A DNA stretch of 64,000 nt from Paraescarpia echinospica (taxonomy: Eukaryota; Annelida; Polychaeta; Sabellida; Siboglinidae). The stretch is taken from NCBI GenBank assembly GCA_020002185.1, contig CM034533.1, forward strand, positions 50,244,418-50,308,417, read 5' to 3'. Below, piece by piece: positions 24,470 through 36,100 of this stretch; position 1 is the first letter of the stretch; every line of letters begins with the position of its first letter. Under the pieces are notes generated by a model. It worked only from the letters and a program-made list of their open reading frames with translations. It did not search any database and had not been told where the DNA came from. A program made the translations under genes and the position numbers.

Positions 24470-25275
24470 CTAGCTACGGGCCGGTTCAAAGGGTGTGTGG
24501 GAACATTTGGAGGTTTTTAGACGCATCAGCCCCCATATTCACAACGTTTCAACGTTTATGCATAGGTGCTGGAACCGGGAGGCTGAGCCCCCAATATTTG
24601 GGGGCGGGGGAGTTGGAGACATGATTAGTCCCTCAATATCGTGGCAAGGGGTGTTACTTTGTTGATTTGTTGTGCTTCTCAAGGGGGCTCTGTTTGAGAT
24701 TTTTGACGAGTCTCAAGTGGGTGCAGTTTGAGGTTTATTATTAGCGATTTTTAGCGCGTCTCAAGGGTTGGAGGTTTAAGTGAACTCAACAATTCGGAAC
24801 GTCAAAGTGAACATTTTCAACAGTACATCCACCTTTCCCGTTGTCCGATGTCATGGTACGAAACAACGCAGTTATGTGAATGGTGCTGAAATTCCGGATG
24901 AGCTCATCCAATATTAATTTCGTTCTGGCGTTAGTGTTCTGTCATGTCCTACGTATAATTTTTCGAGGATTATGTATAGTTTAATTTCGTGAATCGTAAT
25001 TATAATAAATATGCCAATATTAACATGTTTAGATAAAAACGTACCTTGCAATAGACGCACCTTTCCGTGAGCTTACGTGGTATTCAGAATGATACATCCA
25101 GTCGTCTGTATAAGCACCTGACTTCAAACACCAGTCGAGTAGCTGTTCACAATCGGAAGAAGCACTTGATGACGTCTGACCATCTCAAAGTGTTTCGTAC
25201 AAAATATGTGGCCCCTGTCACGCGATGGCTAACAATTAGGCTAGGTTGGTCAGAATAACATGTACGTTTACTCAA
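24470..25275. repeat. Diverged duplication, copy 1
   Basis: 25068-25275 (TCCAGTCGTCTGTATAAGCA and flanks, ending GGTCAGAATAACATGTA) matches 26430-26640 at about 85 percent by eye. 24470-24560 (AGCTACGGGC, AGCCCCCATATTCAC) matches 26150-26230, and 24945-25060 matches 26250-26340. The middle (about 24560-24940) is absent from copy 2. No coding sequence seen. Confidence 0.75.
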
Positions 25276-25324
25276 GCTAACGAGCATGCTGAACTAAGCT
25301 TATAGAATAATGTTGCACTTGTAC

Positions 25325-25405
25325 ATATATATATATATTATATATATATATATTATATATATATATACATGTATATATTGTATATATATGTATGCATGTA
25401 TATAA
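25325..25405. repeat. (TA)n palindromic tract
   Basis: Runs of TATATATA broken by single-base changes, able to fold on itself. Confidence 0.9.
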
Positions 25406-25564
25406 TAATAATATGAAGGGTTTCACGGCAAAACGCGATAAACGCCATTTTTGAAATTTCGCTCAAACCAGGACTAAACGTTTGTTTAAATACATGTTGA
25501 GCTAGGATATTTTCTAATTTATACAAAAACGCAATAAATCTCCATGGAATAACGTGCACAAAAG

Positions 25565-25796
<232 letters not shown>

Positions 25797-26149
25797 TACT
25801 TTCATGCCTGTCGCTGATAGCAAATCACGCTTTCTCACACTTAAACTTATACCCGTTTTTAATTCCCAGTTATGAACGTAAAATGTTGACTCCATCTATA
25901 GACCCACACTACAGTAGCAACATTTGTTCGCTACGGGTACTACGTAATTGCAACAAGAAACCATTTGTTTACTGTGGGAAGACTCCAGGAGGCAGAGCAC
26001 CAACTTCAGCTGGTAATACCATCGTCACACGATGCCACGACTTTTGGAGTACCTAGCAAGGTCGTGCCATTACGTTCTATGCATGGACATTAAATATGTC
26101 ACGGGAACAATGAAACCGTGCACAGACATAAATGATGCCACCCATGTCA

Positions 26150-26660
26150 CAAGCCAGCTACGGGCATGCTCAAGGGGGAGCGTGTGACTGTTTTTGGTAA
26201 GCCTCAGCCCCACCCAATATACACGACGATGCGACGCCTATGTAACGTCCTATGTATTAATTTATTGAGTATCATGTATTACGTGATTGCGTAATTCTGT
26301 ATGATACATATTAAGATGTTTAAATAAAAAATAATGTTTACATTGAAATAGAGATGACGCGGCTATCTAAACTCTTGCGTTTGAGTGTGCGCGCGTGTGT
26401 GTGCGTGCGTGCATGCGTGCAGGCGATTCCGTGAGATGACGCGGTATTCTGAGTGATACGTCCAGTCGTCTGTATAAGCACTGGACTTCAAACAGCAGTC
26501 GAGTGGCTGTTCACATTCGAACGAAGCACTTCATGATGACGTCTGGCCATCTAAAATGTTTGGTCCAAAATATGTGGCATCGATTACGGGATGGTAATAA
26601 TTAGGCTAGGTTAGTCGGAATAACATGTAAATTTGTGTGTTTTACTCAAGTTCATGCGCG
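26150..26660. repeat. Diverged duplication, copy 2
   Basis: Partner of 24470-25275, in the same orientation. A GCGTGT simple repeat (26385-26425) has expanded inside it. A piece of the same family (GGCTATCTAAACTCTTGCGT) recurs near 27788. Confidence 0.75.
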
Positions 26661-27005
26661 TGTGTATATGTGTGTGTGCGCGTGTGCGCGTGTGCGCTTG
26701 TGCCTGTGTGCCTGTGTGCCTGTGTGCCTGTGTGCCTGTGTGCCTGTGTGCCTGTGTGCCTGTGTGCCTGTGTGCCTGTGTGCCTGTGTGCGCGCGTGTG
26801 CCTGTGTGCGCGCGTGTGCCTGTGTGCGCGCGTGTGCCTGTGTGCGCGCGTGTGCGCGTGCGTTTGCGTGCCGAGTGGGTGTTTATGAGGGTGTACGGGT
26901 CCGGGCACTGTTGCGTCTATGTGACTGTGTACAGATGCGTGCGTAGGTGTTTGCATGTGAGTGCGAGAATGTGTGTGCTTGCGTGCGTGCGTGCGTGTGT
27001 ATGCG
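26655..27005. repeat. GTGTGCCT / GTGTGCGC minisatellite
   Basis: An 8-bp unit TGTGCCTG (about 26698-26790) passes into a 16-bp compound unit ending in TGTGCGCGCG (about 26790-26855), flanked by irregular GTGC repeats. All three plus frames stay open with Cys-Val-Pro repeats only because the composition has no stops. Confidence 0.97.
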
Positions 27006-29240
27006 TGCGTACGAGCATGCATATAGCATTAATTAGTATCACGTTAATTATAGCTAGCGCGTCTCTTGAGTACCTCCTACATTATTTGAATTTTCCATGC
27101 AACTAACAAGATACATTCTCCATTCATCTGCACCTAGATGTGCTCGTTGTTTTAAATGTCATCTTCCCGGGGTGTTTTGCGTAGGCCCTACATTGTGATA
27201 GATACAGCTTATACATTGTCGTGATGCTTTTAGTTCCATCTGGTTGTCATTTCTGTACAACCACCGGTATATGCGTGTGCGCACGCACACACCCACACAC
27301 GTGCGTAGGAAAGCTTTCACGCACGTAGACATGTAATTTAACCCAAGCTTACGCGCTAATTATCCAGTCTGCTTGTAAGTAGTCGTTTACGCCCTGGACA
27401 CAACGCTATACGGAAAACCAACTAAGGATTGTTATAAATCTTGCGCCCCAATAACGGAAAATTAAGTATTTTAAATGTGTGATCATTTCCGCGGTGTTTG
27501 GACATAACGAGTCCATTGTCCCACGGACAATGCTTACAGCAGGACCTACGTAGGCCTATCTGCGGGATATCTCAGGGAAGGGCAAGGAGCAAGTCATATA
27601 GGTGTAGTCAGTTGTCACGGTTTTGTTTTCATGCCCATGGCCATGCTAAACATTTTCACTGTATTCATCATCAAGTGCAGTTTGTTTGAGCATGGCAACG
27701 GAAGTCCAATATTTTTGGTAACACTCATTTGAATAAATATATTTAATTATATGCTATTAGTATTTCGGTGTGTCTAATATTAAACAGGCTATCTAAACTC
27801 TTGCGTGTGCATGCGTGCGTGCGTGCGTGCGTGTGTGCGTGCATGCGTGTAAGCAAGTGTGCTATGTAGTAGGCCTAACATCGACCCGGATGTTACATAA
27901 TTCCAAAGTTCCTTGTCGGCATTCCCGTAATCACAATTGACGTAAGTTAATGGCGTACCAATATCTTTTAGTTACTCCACTCCATGTCTTGCTATAACAT
28001 GTCCGTTGGCGAAGTGTCTGCTGGCAAAATATCAGAATAACCACCGTCCGAGTACCATTGACTTGGCCGTTGTGTGAACTGCTTCTCAGGGTGGGTTTCT
28101 TGTCAGAATGGGTGAAAGCAGTCGTGCTACCGGCAAGTAAGGTGGACCGACGGACAAAGACGTTAATTTCCGTTGTCCAGTTCGTTTGCGTACATGGAGG
28201 CATGCTAATACGATACAAGCTATTAACGTCGGCGTCACTCGTAAAGTTATAAACACTTTACTCTCTACTGGCCGAGGCGGTGGTGTAGGTGGAAGAGGAA
28301 GTCGCAGCTACTTACGCCACCACCACCGCCGCCACCGGCACTCACGCACCACCGCCACCAGTTCCTACAACCAGGAATACGAATACCGTACATGTCAACT
28401 CTCCGCAGTTCATACTGGGTCTCCGCAAGAATACTATATATCAATAGGAGACACACCAATGCCATTGAATCACACACAATTTACAAATATATTTTGGCGA
28501 CGTTGTTAACACAAATAACAGATAAATCTCCAGCCGAATGTACTACCACAAAAGTTGCGTGACCTCTTGCATTGGCGCAATTTTACTGTGAAATATACGC
28601 CACATTTAGCGAATATTCGTATCGTAACTGTTTCGAGAATACCACTTGCGAAACATTCCATTTGAAGAATATGTTTTGAATGTACATTAATCCAGACAGA
28701 CCACTATTATATGCAAACTGAGCAAAACAAGAGATGCAGGCCAATGCTGATCAAGCTGTCAAAACCAGCTGAATGGTGTTGCTAGTTCGCACTTTCGCTG
28801 GATTACGCGAATGGCGGTCGATATGAGCCGAGTGGACTATCGTATTGATATATAGTATTATTGGTCTCCGTCATTCTGATATGACCTCCGTCCCGTAGAT
28901 CGAAAAAGGTAAAACTATACTTAGGTCAGTTAATATATTACACATGCACGCGCACGCGCACGCGCACGCACGCGCGTGTATATGGTAGGGTGCAGAATCA
29001 TCATTGCACAATGTAAAATACTGTTGTCCATCTAGTCCAAATGGGTCCATTAATAACATATATTTGTAAAACAAATTATTCTTGTGCAATAGGGCGTCAA
29101 ACGTATCGATAGCGTTATTTGCAAACATCCTACGATGTAAACACCCGAGAACAAGTGTCTGGGCGACAACACACCCAGTAAAGCACCGCCACTTGGCGTC
29201 AAAGCAATTGTTAAATATGACGCAGCTTAATTAAATGAGG
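27006..29240. other. Intergenic DNA with short simple repeats
   Basis: It contains a GCGT repeat (27800-27850), an imperfect CGCACG repeat (28945-28978) and CACCGC-rich sequence (28315-28360). None of the open frames here carries a recognisable domain. A 38-bp segment at 29056-29095 recurs at 30588-30625. Confidence 0.5.
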
Positions 29241-29247
29241 GTGAATC

Positions 29248-29912
29248 TTGTTAACTTTGACCCAGTCGACCGAACCCAATACCACATCAGACGGTGGTTA
29301 TAAAAAACACTTACAGTGTTCACCCTCGAATGGAAAAATCGCTTGTCAGGATGCATGGGACAGGGTGCAGGCGAAGATCTACAGTCCCGCCTGCATTGCG
29401 ATAGGCGAATGCGGCCTTGATTACTCGGAACCAACACATTCACTTCTCAGTAAACGACAGCTGTTTGAAAAGCATTTTGCCCTGGCTAAAGAGTTGGAGA
29501 AGCCTCTGGTTCTCCAATTGCGTGCGAACGCACGCGTTCCCTTCTCGCGCGTGTATGAGGCAATGGCGGTGTTGGGGAAGAACACAGACCAGCGCCAACT
29601 GATACATGTGCACTGGTTCACCGGTAGTCTGGCAGACTACAGACAGTGGGTACGGCAATTTACGAACAGTTGTTCGGGATCACCAACAACTCGGTGTCCG
29701 TGCCAGGGTTTGGCGATCTGGCACGACAGATCGACCTATACCGGCAGGTGCTGGAAACAGACGCCCCCTTGTTGTCACCACTGGGTCCTAACCACGGGCA
29801 CCTGTACGAGCTGGTGCACCAGACACGGTATATTGCAGCATTGCGCAATCTGCCAAGCTGGGTAGTGCTTCGCGTGGCCACCCTCAAAGCGCAGGCCTTT
29901 TACAAGGTGTAG
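29248..29912 (+). pseudogene. TatD-type metal-dependent hydrolase, N-truncated and frameshifted
   Basis: The first frame reads ACIAIGECGLDYSEP, then LFEKHFALAKELEKPLVLQL, then LIHVHWFTGSLADYRQWVRQ. After a frameshift near 29650-29690 the second frame reads FGITNNSVSVPGFGDLARQI, VLETDAPLLSPLGPNHGHL and LRVATLKAQAFYKV-stop (29912). This is the order of the TatD fold: metal-binding Glu in GECGLDY, a His region in LVLHxR, the HCFTGS block and the Asp of ETDAP. The N-terminal HxH strand is missing, LVLH has become LVLQ, and HCFTG is HWFTG, so activity is unlikely. No introns interrupt it, and it lies about 380 bp before a probable 3' LTR. It could be a retrocopied host gene or a domain carried by an LTR element. 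Confidence 0.82.
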
Positions 29913-30280
29913 AACGCGTACATCACAGCAGCCAGGCAGCAGCCCTTGTTGTCAACAACACACTGCACTTACACTACTTGGTCAAATATGACTAGTGCAA
30001 CAACATTTCGTTGCCCACCATGATTATTATGTTTATACTGAGTTTTGGTTTTTGAAGGTTTATTGTTATTAACTCTATTCACAACAATCACTTGTAATAT
30101 GCTAATAACACGTTGTATAAGTATTTAACGATTGGCAAATTCATTAGGTTTGTTACATCGACTAGGTTTGTTAGATTGACTAGTTGGTCACGTATTACTT
30201 ATATATTTATGTAAGTTTTAAAATGGAATTCAAGTTGGGTGCTTTAAAAAAGGGATATGTGGTAGGCGATCATGCGTCAT

Positions 30281-30293
30281 AAGGAGGGAGGAA
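30281..30293 (+). other. Probable polypurine tract
   Basis: AAGGAGGGAGGAA lies immediately before a TG that opens the candidate LTR. This is where plus-strand priming would occur in an LTR retrotransposon. Confidence 0.55.
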
Positions 30294-30589
30294 TGTGGTA
30301 GTCACCAGTTGACAGCACTGCACATCATCACCCACCCATTACCCCTTTCACACACCACTGCACACCAATAACCCAGCCCTGTATATAAACTCCAACCCCA
30401 CCCACATCGAGCGCGCCACAAAATCCACAACGACAGCGTCACACGTCCGTCCCTGACCGACACGCCACGCCCAGCTGCTGGATCATTGTGTCAGCCACCG
30501 CTGGACATTTCTTCTACACACGTGCGACAACCCAGAGCAGAGCGAGCCACGTAAGTTACCATTACATTACCAGCTCGCTCTCCACAACA
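30294..30589 (+). mobile_element. Candidate 3' LTR
   Basis: It starts TGTGGTAG and ends CCACAACA, giving short inverted termini TG...CA (TGTGG/CCACA). It contains a TATA-like TGTATATAAAC at about 30380-30390 and is preceded by a polypurine tract. The matching 5' LTR is not in the window and no gag or RT is visible upstream, so the assignment rests on structure only. Confidence 0.5.
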
Positions 30590-30980
30590 ATATATTTGTA
30601 AAACAAATTATTCTTGCGCAATAGGTAAACACGCCAAACGTTTTCCGTATTGACGTGCCTGCATGCTGCACGAATAGAAATTAGAACAGTTTTAGGTAAC
30701 AGACTCGTTGACACAACCTCCACGCTGAGTGGGGAGGGCTGCTTTGTCTGGCCACTACACTGTCAATATCTTTTACGCCACTTTATATTAGCACATCAAC
30801 AAATATATCAAGTATGAATATGAGGATTTCGCGGCAAAACGTAGTAGGACTTAATGCCACCGGACATAATGTACCCGGTGAAAGTGCCACATGTCATGAT
30901 TTCACAGAGAGAAAATCCGGGGAAAATGCCAGTAATATAAAGTATTACTTTTACATTGAAAACGAGCTAGTCAAATAACT

Positions 30981-31285
30981 GTTATAAGTAGGAACATTGA
31001 ACATAGAATAGTGTGGAGCACAGCGCACCGCCGCCTATCTGTTATAAGTAGGAACATTGAACATAGAGTAGTGTGGAGCACAGCGCACCGCCGCCTATCT
31101 ATGTTATAAGTAGGAACATTGAACATAGAATAGTGTGGAGCACAGCGCACCGCCGCCTATCTGTTATAAGTAGGAACATTGAACACAGAGTAGTGTGGAG
31201 CACAGCGCACCACCGCCTATCTATGTTATAAGTAGGAACATTGAACACAGAGTAGTGTGGAGCACAGCGCACCACCGCCTATCTA
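30981..31285. repeat. Five tandem copies of a 60/62-bp repeat
   Basis: The block GTTATAAGTAGGAACATTGA ... CAGCGCACCGCCGCCTATCT starts at 30981, 31041, 31103, 31163 and 31225. Spacings alternate 60, 62, 60, 62, the longer units having an extra AT before GTTATAAG. The copies are nearly identical, so the expansion is recent. Confidence 0.95.
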
Positions 31286-32910
31286 TGCATGTGTTACAGT
31301 ATGCTTCATTCCCATTCGACCAGTCAAGCGATACAACACGATAGCAAACCATTTGGTCGCGTTCTGTTTTTACAGAAATAGCTCGACCACAAATGTTTAC
31401 CAATTTGAATTTGTTACCCACATTATTATAATAAATGCTACAGTAAGTGGTTCCATATGAAAAGTGCGTTAACTAATAAAAAATGTGAAATAGCCTTTCG
31501 CAAATGACATGTAGTTTACTACGACAGGCAGCATTAGATAATGAGAGCGATTACGTGACTTAATTATGTTTTTGTAATTCCGCAATTCGCACCCCTTAAG
31601 TAGGACAAAGTGCAACTCAGTAGTAAATTACAATAGAAGTGTTTGTTGCATAAACTAACCAAATTAATATTTATCAAAATATTTTGACAACTGTATGGAA
31701 TGAACCCTGTCAACTGACTAATACATAATTGCGCGCTGGTTTTGTGATAACTGTATCATATCATATCGTATCAAACCTCTAACTGAATGGATAATAAACA
31801 ACGATATTGGACATCAATAGGCTCAATGTTCCAATAACTGTAAACAATATTTATATTATAGACTTAACATAGCATACCACATGCTATACACTAATGGGAC
31901 CAAAATGCACCGGGTGCACTTTGACCCACATGACGACCTTTGCAATATCAAATCAAATCAAATCAAATGTTATTTTGCAACAACAACAAACAGCAACATA
32001 AGCGAATACACAAACAATCGTAAAAAAAATAATGTGTTGCGTCACATGGCATGTTAGATGCCGTCTTCCTGTGACACCACAAGAATAAATGTAAACTACG
32101 ACACACATATACACGTGTACGAAAACTATATTACAACGATGACCGTGTAACAGCGGACAGGAGGTATGATGGAATGAATAATAATAAAAAACATATTATA
32201 GAAAATAACTATCAGATTTATCTGGATCTAACGTAGATATAAAACATATCTAACTGTAATATTGCAATATGTGTAAGGCTGCCACTAAAACCTTATTTTT
32301 GTTTGCTATGTAGTTACAGCTGTACTACGATTCTGTAATTCGAATACTATTTATATAAGATATGCGTCTATAGTTGCCCCACACTTCTCTACGGCTATTC
32401 ACTTTGTGGCAATACGTTTGTCTTTAAACGCTGAATATTCGTAATAAAACAGGATGTTATGGGTAATCTATTTCGTTGTCAGCCAATGTTTGCTAGTCGA
32501 CATTATGTCACAGGTCAGTATTGACGGTCTCTTCGTCGCACGCGCAATATATAGCTCATTCAAGTGCCCCGGTTCCACAACAACAATTCAGTCCAATCAT
32601 TACCACTGAGCCAATTGTCCGTCATCGAGTGAACAACACAGGGACCGTGTGCCATACCCACACAAGTCATCTCTAGCGTGCTGCTCTTCATACGGAAGTC
32701 CCTCCACAATTGATTAAGCCCATTGCGAATCGGGGCAGTTGATTTTCAAAGCTGTATTATGCTAATAGTCTGTCCACGATCGTGTTTTATAACAATGGCA
32801 AATTGTTGTTGTTAAGAGCTTCGCAAGAATTGCCTGTGGTTGTTATACCTGACAAACTGCGGAACAGTGAATAGAACAATAGAGGTGTAGCAACGTTTTG
32901 TTCATTTCCA
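31286..32910. other. Intergenic DNA, no gene seen
   Basis: A short (AATCA)n run lies at about 31950-31970. No open frame with a recognisable domain is present. Confidence 0.45.
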
Positions 32911-32911
32911 A

Positions 32912-32975
32912 ATAGGCAAGACGACATGCTGAGGCCTTTGCCCAATCACGGGACACTACGGCTGCACAATGATGA
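32912..32975 (+). mobile_element. RTE 3'-end fragment, plus orientation
   Basis: GCTGAGGCCTTTGCCCAATC through CTACGGCTGCACAATGATGA is the inverted counterpart of 33036-33095, which is the 3' end of the minus-strand RTE element. It is therefore a very short 5'-truncated RTE copy abutting the other tail to tail. Confidence 0.7.
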
Positions 32976-33033
32976 TATATATATTTGTATATATATTATA
33001 TGTATATATATATAATATATATATATATAGTGA
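32976..33033. repeat. (TA)n tract between two RTE 3' ends
   Basis: TATATA with occasional G or T interruptions, forming the loop of a ~55-bp-arm inverted repeat. Confidence 0.85.
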
Positions 33034-34255
33034 CCTCATCATTGTGCAGCCGTAGTGACCTGTGGTTGGGCGAAGGCCTCAGCTTGTCGTTTCCAAATCT
33101 GCCTGTCTTGCGCTATCCTCTGCCAGATGGTGCCCTTCCGGTACTAGTTCGTCTCTCCACCGTCTGGCTGGTCTTCCTCTAGGTCGTTTCCCTTCGTAAG
33201 GTCTCCAGGTTGTGATACGCGATGTCCATCGGTTATCTCGTAGTCTGCTAATGTGCCCTGCCCAGGTCCACTTCTGTCTTCTGATTTGTTGTATCACGTC
33301 TATGACTTTTGTCTTCTGTCTTACCCAAATGTTTGTTTTTCTCTCCCGATATGTGATGTTTAAAATACTTCTTTCCACCTTTGTTTGTGCGGCTGCTAGC
33401 TTGTTCTTTGTTTGGATGGTGAGTGCCCATGTTTCCGCGCCGTATGTCATCGCCTGAAGTACGCATGAGTTGAAGACTTGTCTCTTCAAGTAGATTCCAA
33501 AGTTACCCTTGAAGATGTCCCGGTGTTTGGCGAAAGCTGTCCAGCCGGCGGTGATCCTTCTTTGAATCTCCTTGTCTTGGTTTTTGTCTCTGATAGTGTA
33601 TTGCTGTCCCAGATAGACGTAGCTTTCAACGTTCTCTATCTGCGTCGTGTTGGTATATATTGGTGTGTCATTTTATAGCATCACTTTTGTATTCGAAATG
33701 TTCATCCTTAGACCTTGTTTTTCACTTTCATCAGCTAGCTCCTGCAGCATGTTTTGTAGTTCTTGCGGTGTAGTAGCGCATATGACTATGACGTTGGCGA
33801 AGCGAAGATGGCTGAGATATTCTCCGTCTATCCTCAAGCCTCTGGTTTCCCAGGTCAGTCTTCGGAATATGCTTTCGAGTGTTGCCGTGAACAGCTTGGG
33901 CGATATATACCATACTCCTCTCTTGATGTTGATCGTGTTGCTCTTTTTGTGTAGGTGGACTGTCACTGAGCTGAGCGGTGCGATGCAGAGCGGGATATTA
34001 TATTCTCTGCACATCTCTTTCAGTTGGTTTACGACGTGTATGTGATCTGTCGTTGAGTACCTGCTTCGGAATCCTGCTGGCTCTCGTGGTTGGTTTTCGT
34101 CGAGTGTCTTCTCGACTCTAGCCTATTCGTTAGTATCTTTGTGAGTAATTTGTAGATGTTTGATAACAGACATATCGGTCTGTAGTTCTGCAAGTCTTTC
34201 TTATTTCCCTTTTTGAAGATAATTACAATTTTTGCGTTCTTCCAAACATTGGGTT
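33034..34255 (-). mobile_element. 5'-truncated RTE-clade non-LTR retrotransposon
   Basis: Minus-strand RT pieces in order are [40 protein letters not shown] (about 34230-34130), a palm region with RGVWYISPKLF, EYLSHLRFANVIVI and ELADESEKQGLRMN (34014-33673), and QIENVESYVYLGQQYTIRDK. The hallmark C-terminus follows (33489-33079): RQVFNSCVLQAMTYGAETWA, ERKTNIWVRQKTKVIDVIQQ, WTWAGHISR and KRPRGRPARRW. The usual active-site FADD reads FANV, and there are frameshifts, so it is dead. The 3' end is at about 33034. Confidence 0.9.
33079..34014 (-). pseudogene. RTE reverse transcriptase pseudogene
   Basis: Two frames (34014-33673 and 33489-33079) encode the palm and the C-terminal region of an RTE-type endonuclease/reverse transcriptase. 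The expected catalytic Asp pair is altered (FANV). The region between the two frames is readable in a third frame (VYLGQQYTIRDKNQDKEIQR). It is non-functional as it stands. Confidence 0.88.
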
Positions 34256-34403
34256 TACAACATTAGCTATGTAGCTCTGTAATTAGTAGGTATAATAGCC
34301 TATAGTGTTTGCGTTTTTTTTAATGAAAAATAAGGTGGTAGGGTTAGTGGTTTGGTTTTGTATGATATGTTTGTGACCCGCTACAGCGAACCGTGTATTA
34401 AGT

Positions 34404-35125
34404 ATGACAGACCCATTTTGCACGCGAGGCAAAAATAGCTGTCTAGGTCGAGTCCCATCAACTTTGTGATTTTTGCAGAAACGTATACCTTATTATCTAA
34501 TCATTTTGTGTGCGGATTATTTCCCTTGACAAATAATCCAAAAGTACAAAAAACATACTTTTATGAACCCACACATTAAAAAACAATTCACAGACACAGT
34601 ATCATGAGTATGACTAAAATTGACGTCTTTTCTTCGCCAAATGCTGAGCAAATACGCGACATAACATCGTTCAGCGCATACCGCGGGAATGCGTAACTCT
34701 TCGAGAATCTAATTATAATAATTATGACATCGTTGTCATCCAATGAAATGAACTTTAACAACGTTTTTAGATGTACACAAATAAATCTTGTTGCTATGCG
34801 TGCAACGTTTCAACACCGCTTATTGGTTGAAATGGGTCATGTGATCCAAACACTTCGATGTTGTAATGGGCGCCACTGACAAGTTGAAGATATTCTCTGC
34901 TCGCCGACTGAACATAAAACTGGCAAACTGACTCCTGAGTGCATGCACCTTGCACGGCGTGAACAATTCTACAGACAGACCCATTTTGCACGCGAGGCAA
35001 AAATAGTGCTCTGACTCCTGAGTGCATGCACCTTGCACGGCGTGAACAATTCTACAAACAGACCCATTTTGTACGAGAGGCAAAAATAGCTGTCCAGCCA
35101 GGTCGAGTCCCATCAATTTTGTTGT
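34404..35125. repeat. Local duplications of a CAGACCCATTTTG block
   Basis: ACAGACCCATTTTGCACGCG with AGGCAAAAATAGCTG occurs at 34404, 34975 and 35058. Around the last two, an 83-bp unit starting CTGACTCCTGAGTGCATGCA is tandemly duplicated (34928 and 35011). Open frames across it are shadows. Confidence 0.88.
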
Positions 35126-35423
35126 GGCAGGTGTTGCTCCTTGAAGTTGCGCTAGATTATTTTATTCTTGATGAATCAGACCATTAAGTACGCCCACTGG
35201 TATGTATAAATTTAATTAATATAATAATTCGTGAAATTAGTTCTCAATAATTGTATGCATGTTATAGACGGAGACACGGTTCCGACGTCATCTTGACCTA
35301 GATCAGAGTTGCGAGTAAATAAACGCACGTGCGTACGATACAAAGCAAATCACAGGATACAAGACTTTGGTGTTGCTCATTCAACTGATTAATGCCAAGT
35401 ATTTTACGATATAAATCAGACTT

Positions 35424-36100
35424 ACGATATACCAAGGTGTATATAAATGAACAGTGAATTATTATAACTTATTCTTAAGTGAATATTCGATCTTATCTGC
35501 TCATTTAAGGCTATTTAAAGCAGTTTAATTTAATAGTACTTTTTTACAACCTCTCCATTTGATTTGACCATGGCATTGGTTACAGTTAGGGCAAGATATC
35601 CTCTAGCTAGTTGGGCCCTATATGAAAATATGTGACCCCCTTCATTACTCAGCATAAGGGGGGGGGGTGCAATTCCAAATTCTCATTTCATCCTCCCATC
35701 GGCCCTGAGATACCAAGGTGTGTACAAATGAACACTGCATTATTCTAACTTATACTTAAATGAATAATTTATATTATCGTTTGATTTAAGCCTGCTATTT
35801 AAAGTTCCTCCAAGTTTTGTTGTTGGATGTCATGTAATCAAGATCTGGGGCATTGTCGGCAAATGGTGTTGTGGCAGGTGTTGGTTTGATTTTGGTGTTT
35901 GCGGTTGCCTTCTTGCCCTTCTCTCTGCCTCGAGACACTCTTGGGCGTGAATGCTGTTGGATATCACCTGTTTGGAAAAACAGTTTAATTTAATAGTATT
36001 TTTTTACAACCTCTCCATTTGATTCGACCATGGCACGGGTCACAGTTAGGGCAAGATCCTTTAGCTAGTTGGGCTAAAAATATGTGACCCCCTTCATTAC
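35424..36100. repeat. Two interleaved local duplications
   Basis: ATACCAAGGTGTATATAAAT (35430) recurs with changes at 35710 over about 95 bp. CAGTTTAATTTAATAGTACT (35521), through the GTGACCCCCTTCATTAC block, recurs at 35981 over about 125 bp. A run of nine or so G lies near 35660. No coding sequence. Confidence 0.85.

Noticed and set aside
26633..27106. Cys-Val-Pro and His-Thr repeat frames of 100-157 residues
   Set aside because: Low-complexity GTGTGCCT minisatellite with no stops in any plus frame.
28186..28509. 107-codon frame with Gly/Arg and His-rich part
   Set aside because: Caused by CACCGC/GGTGG-rich sequence; no domain or splice evidence.
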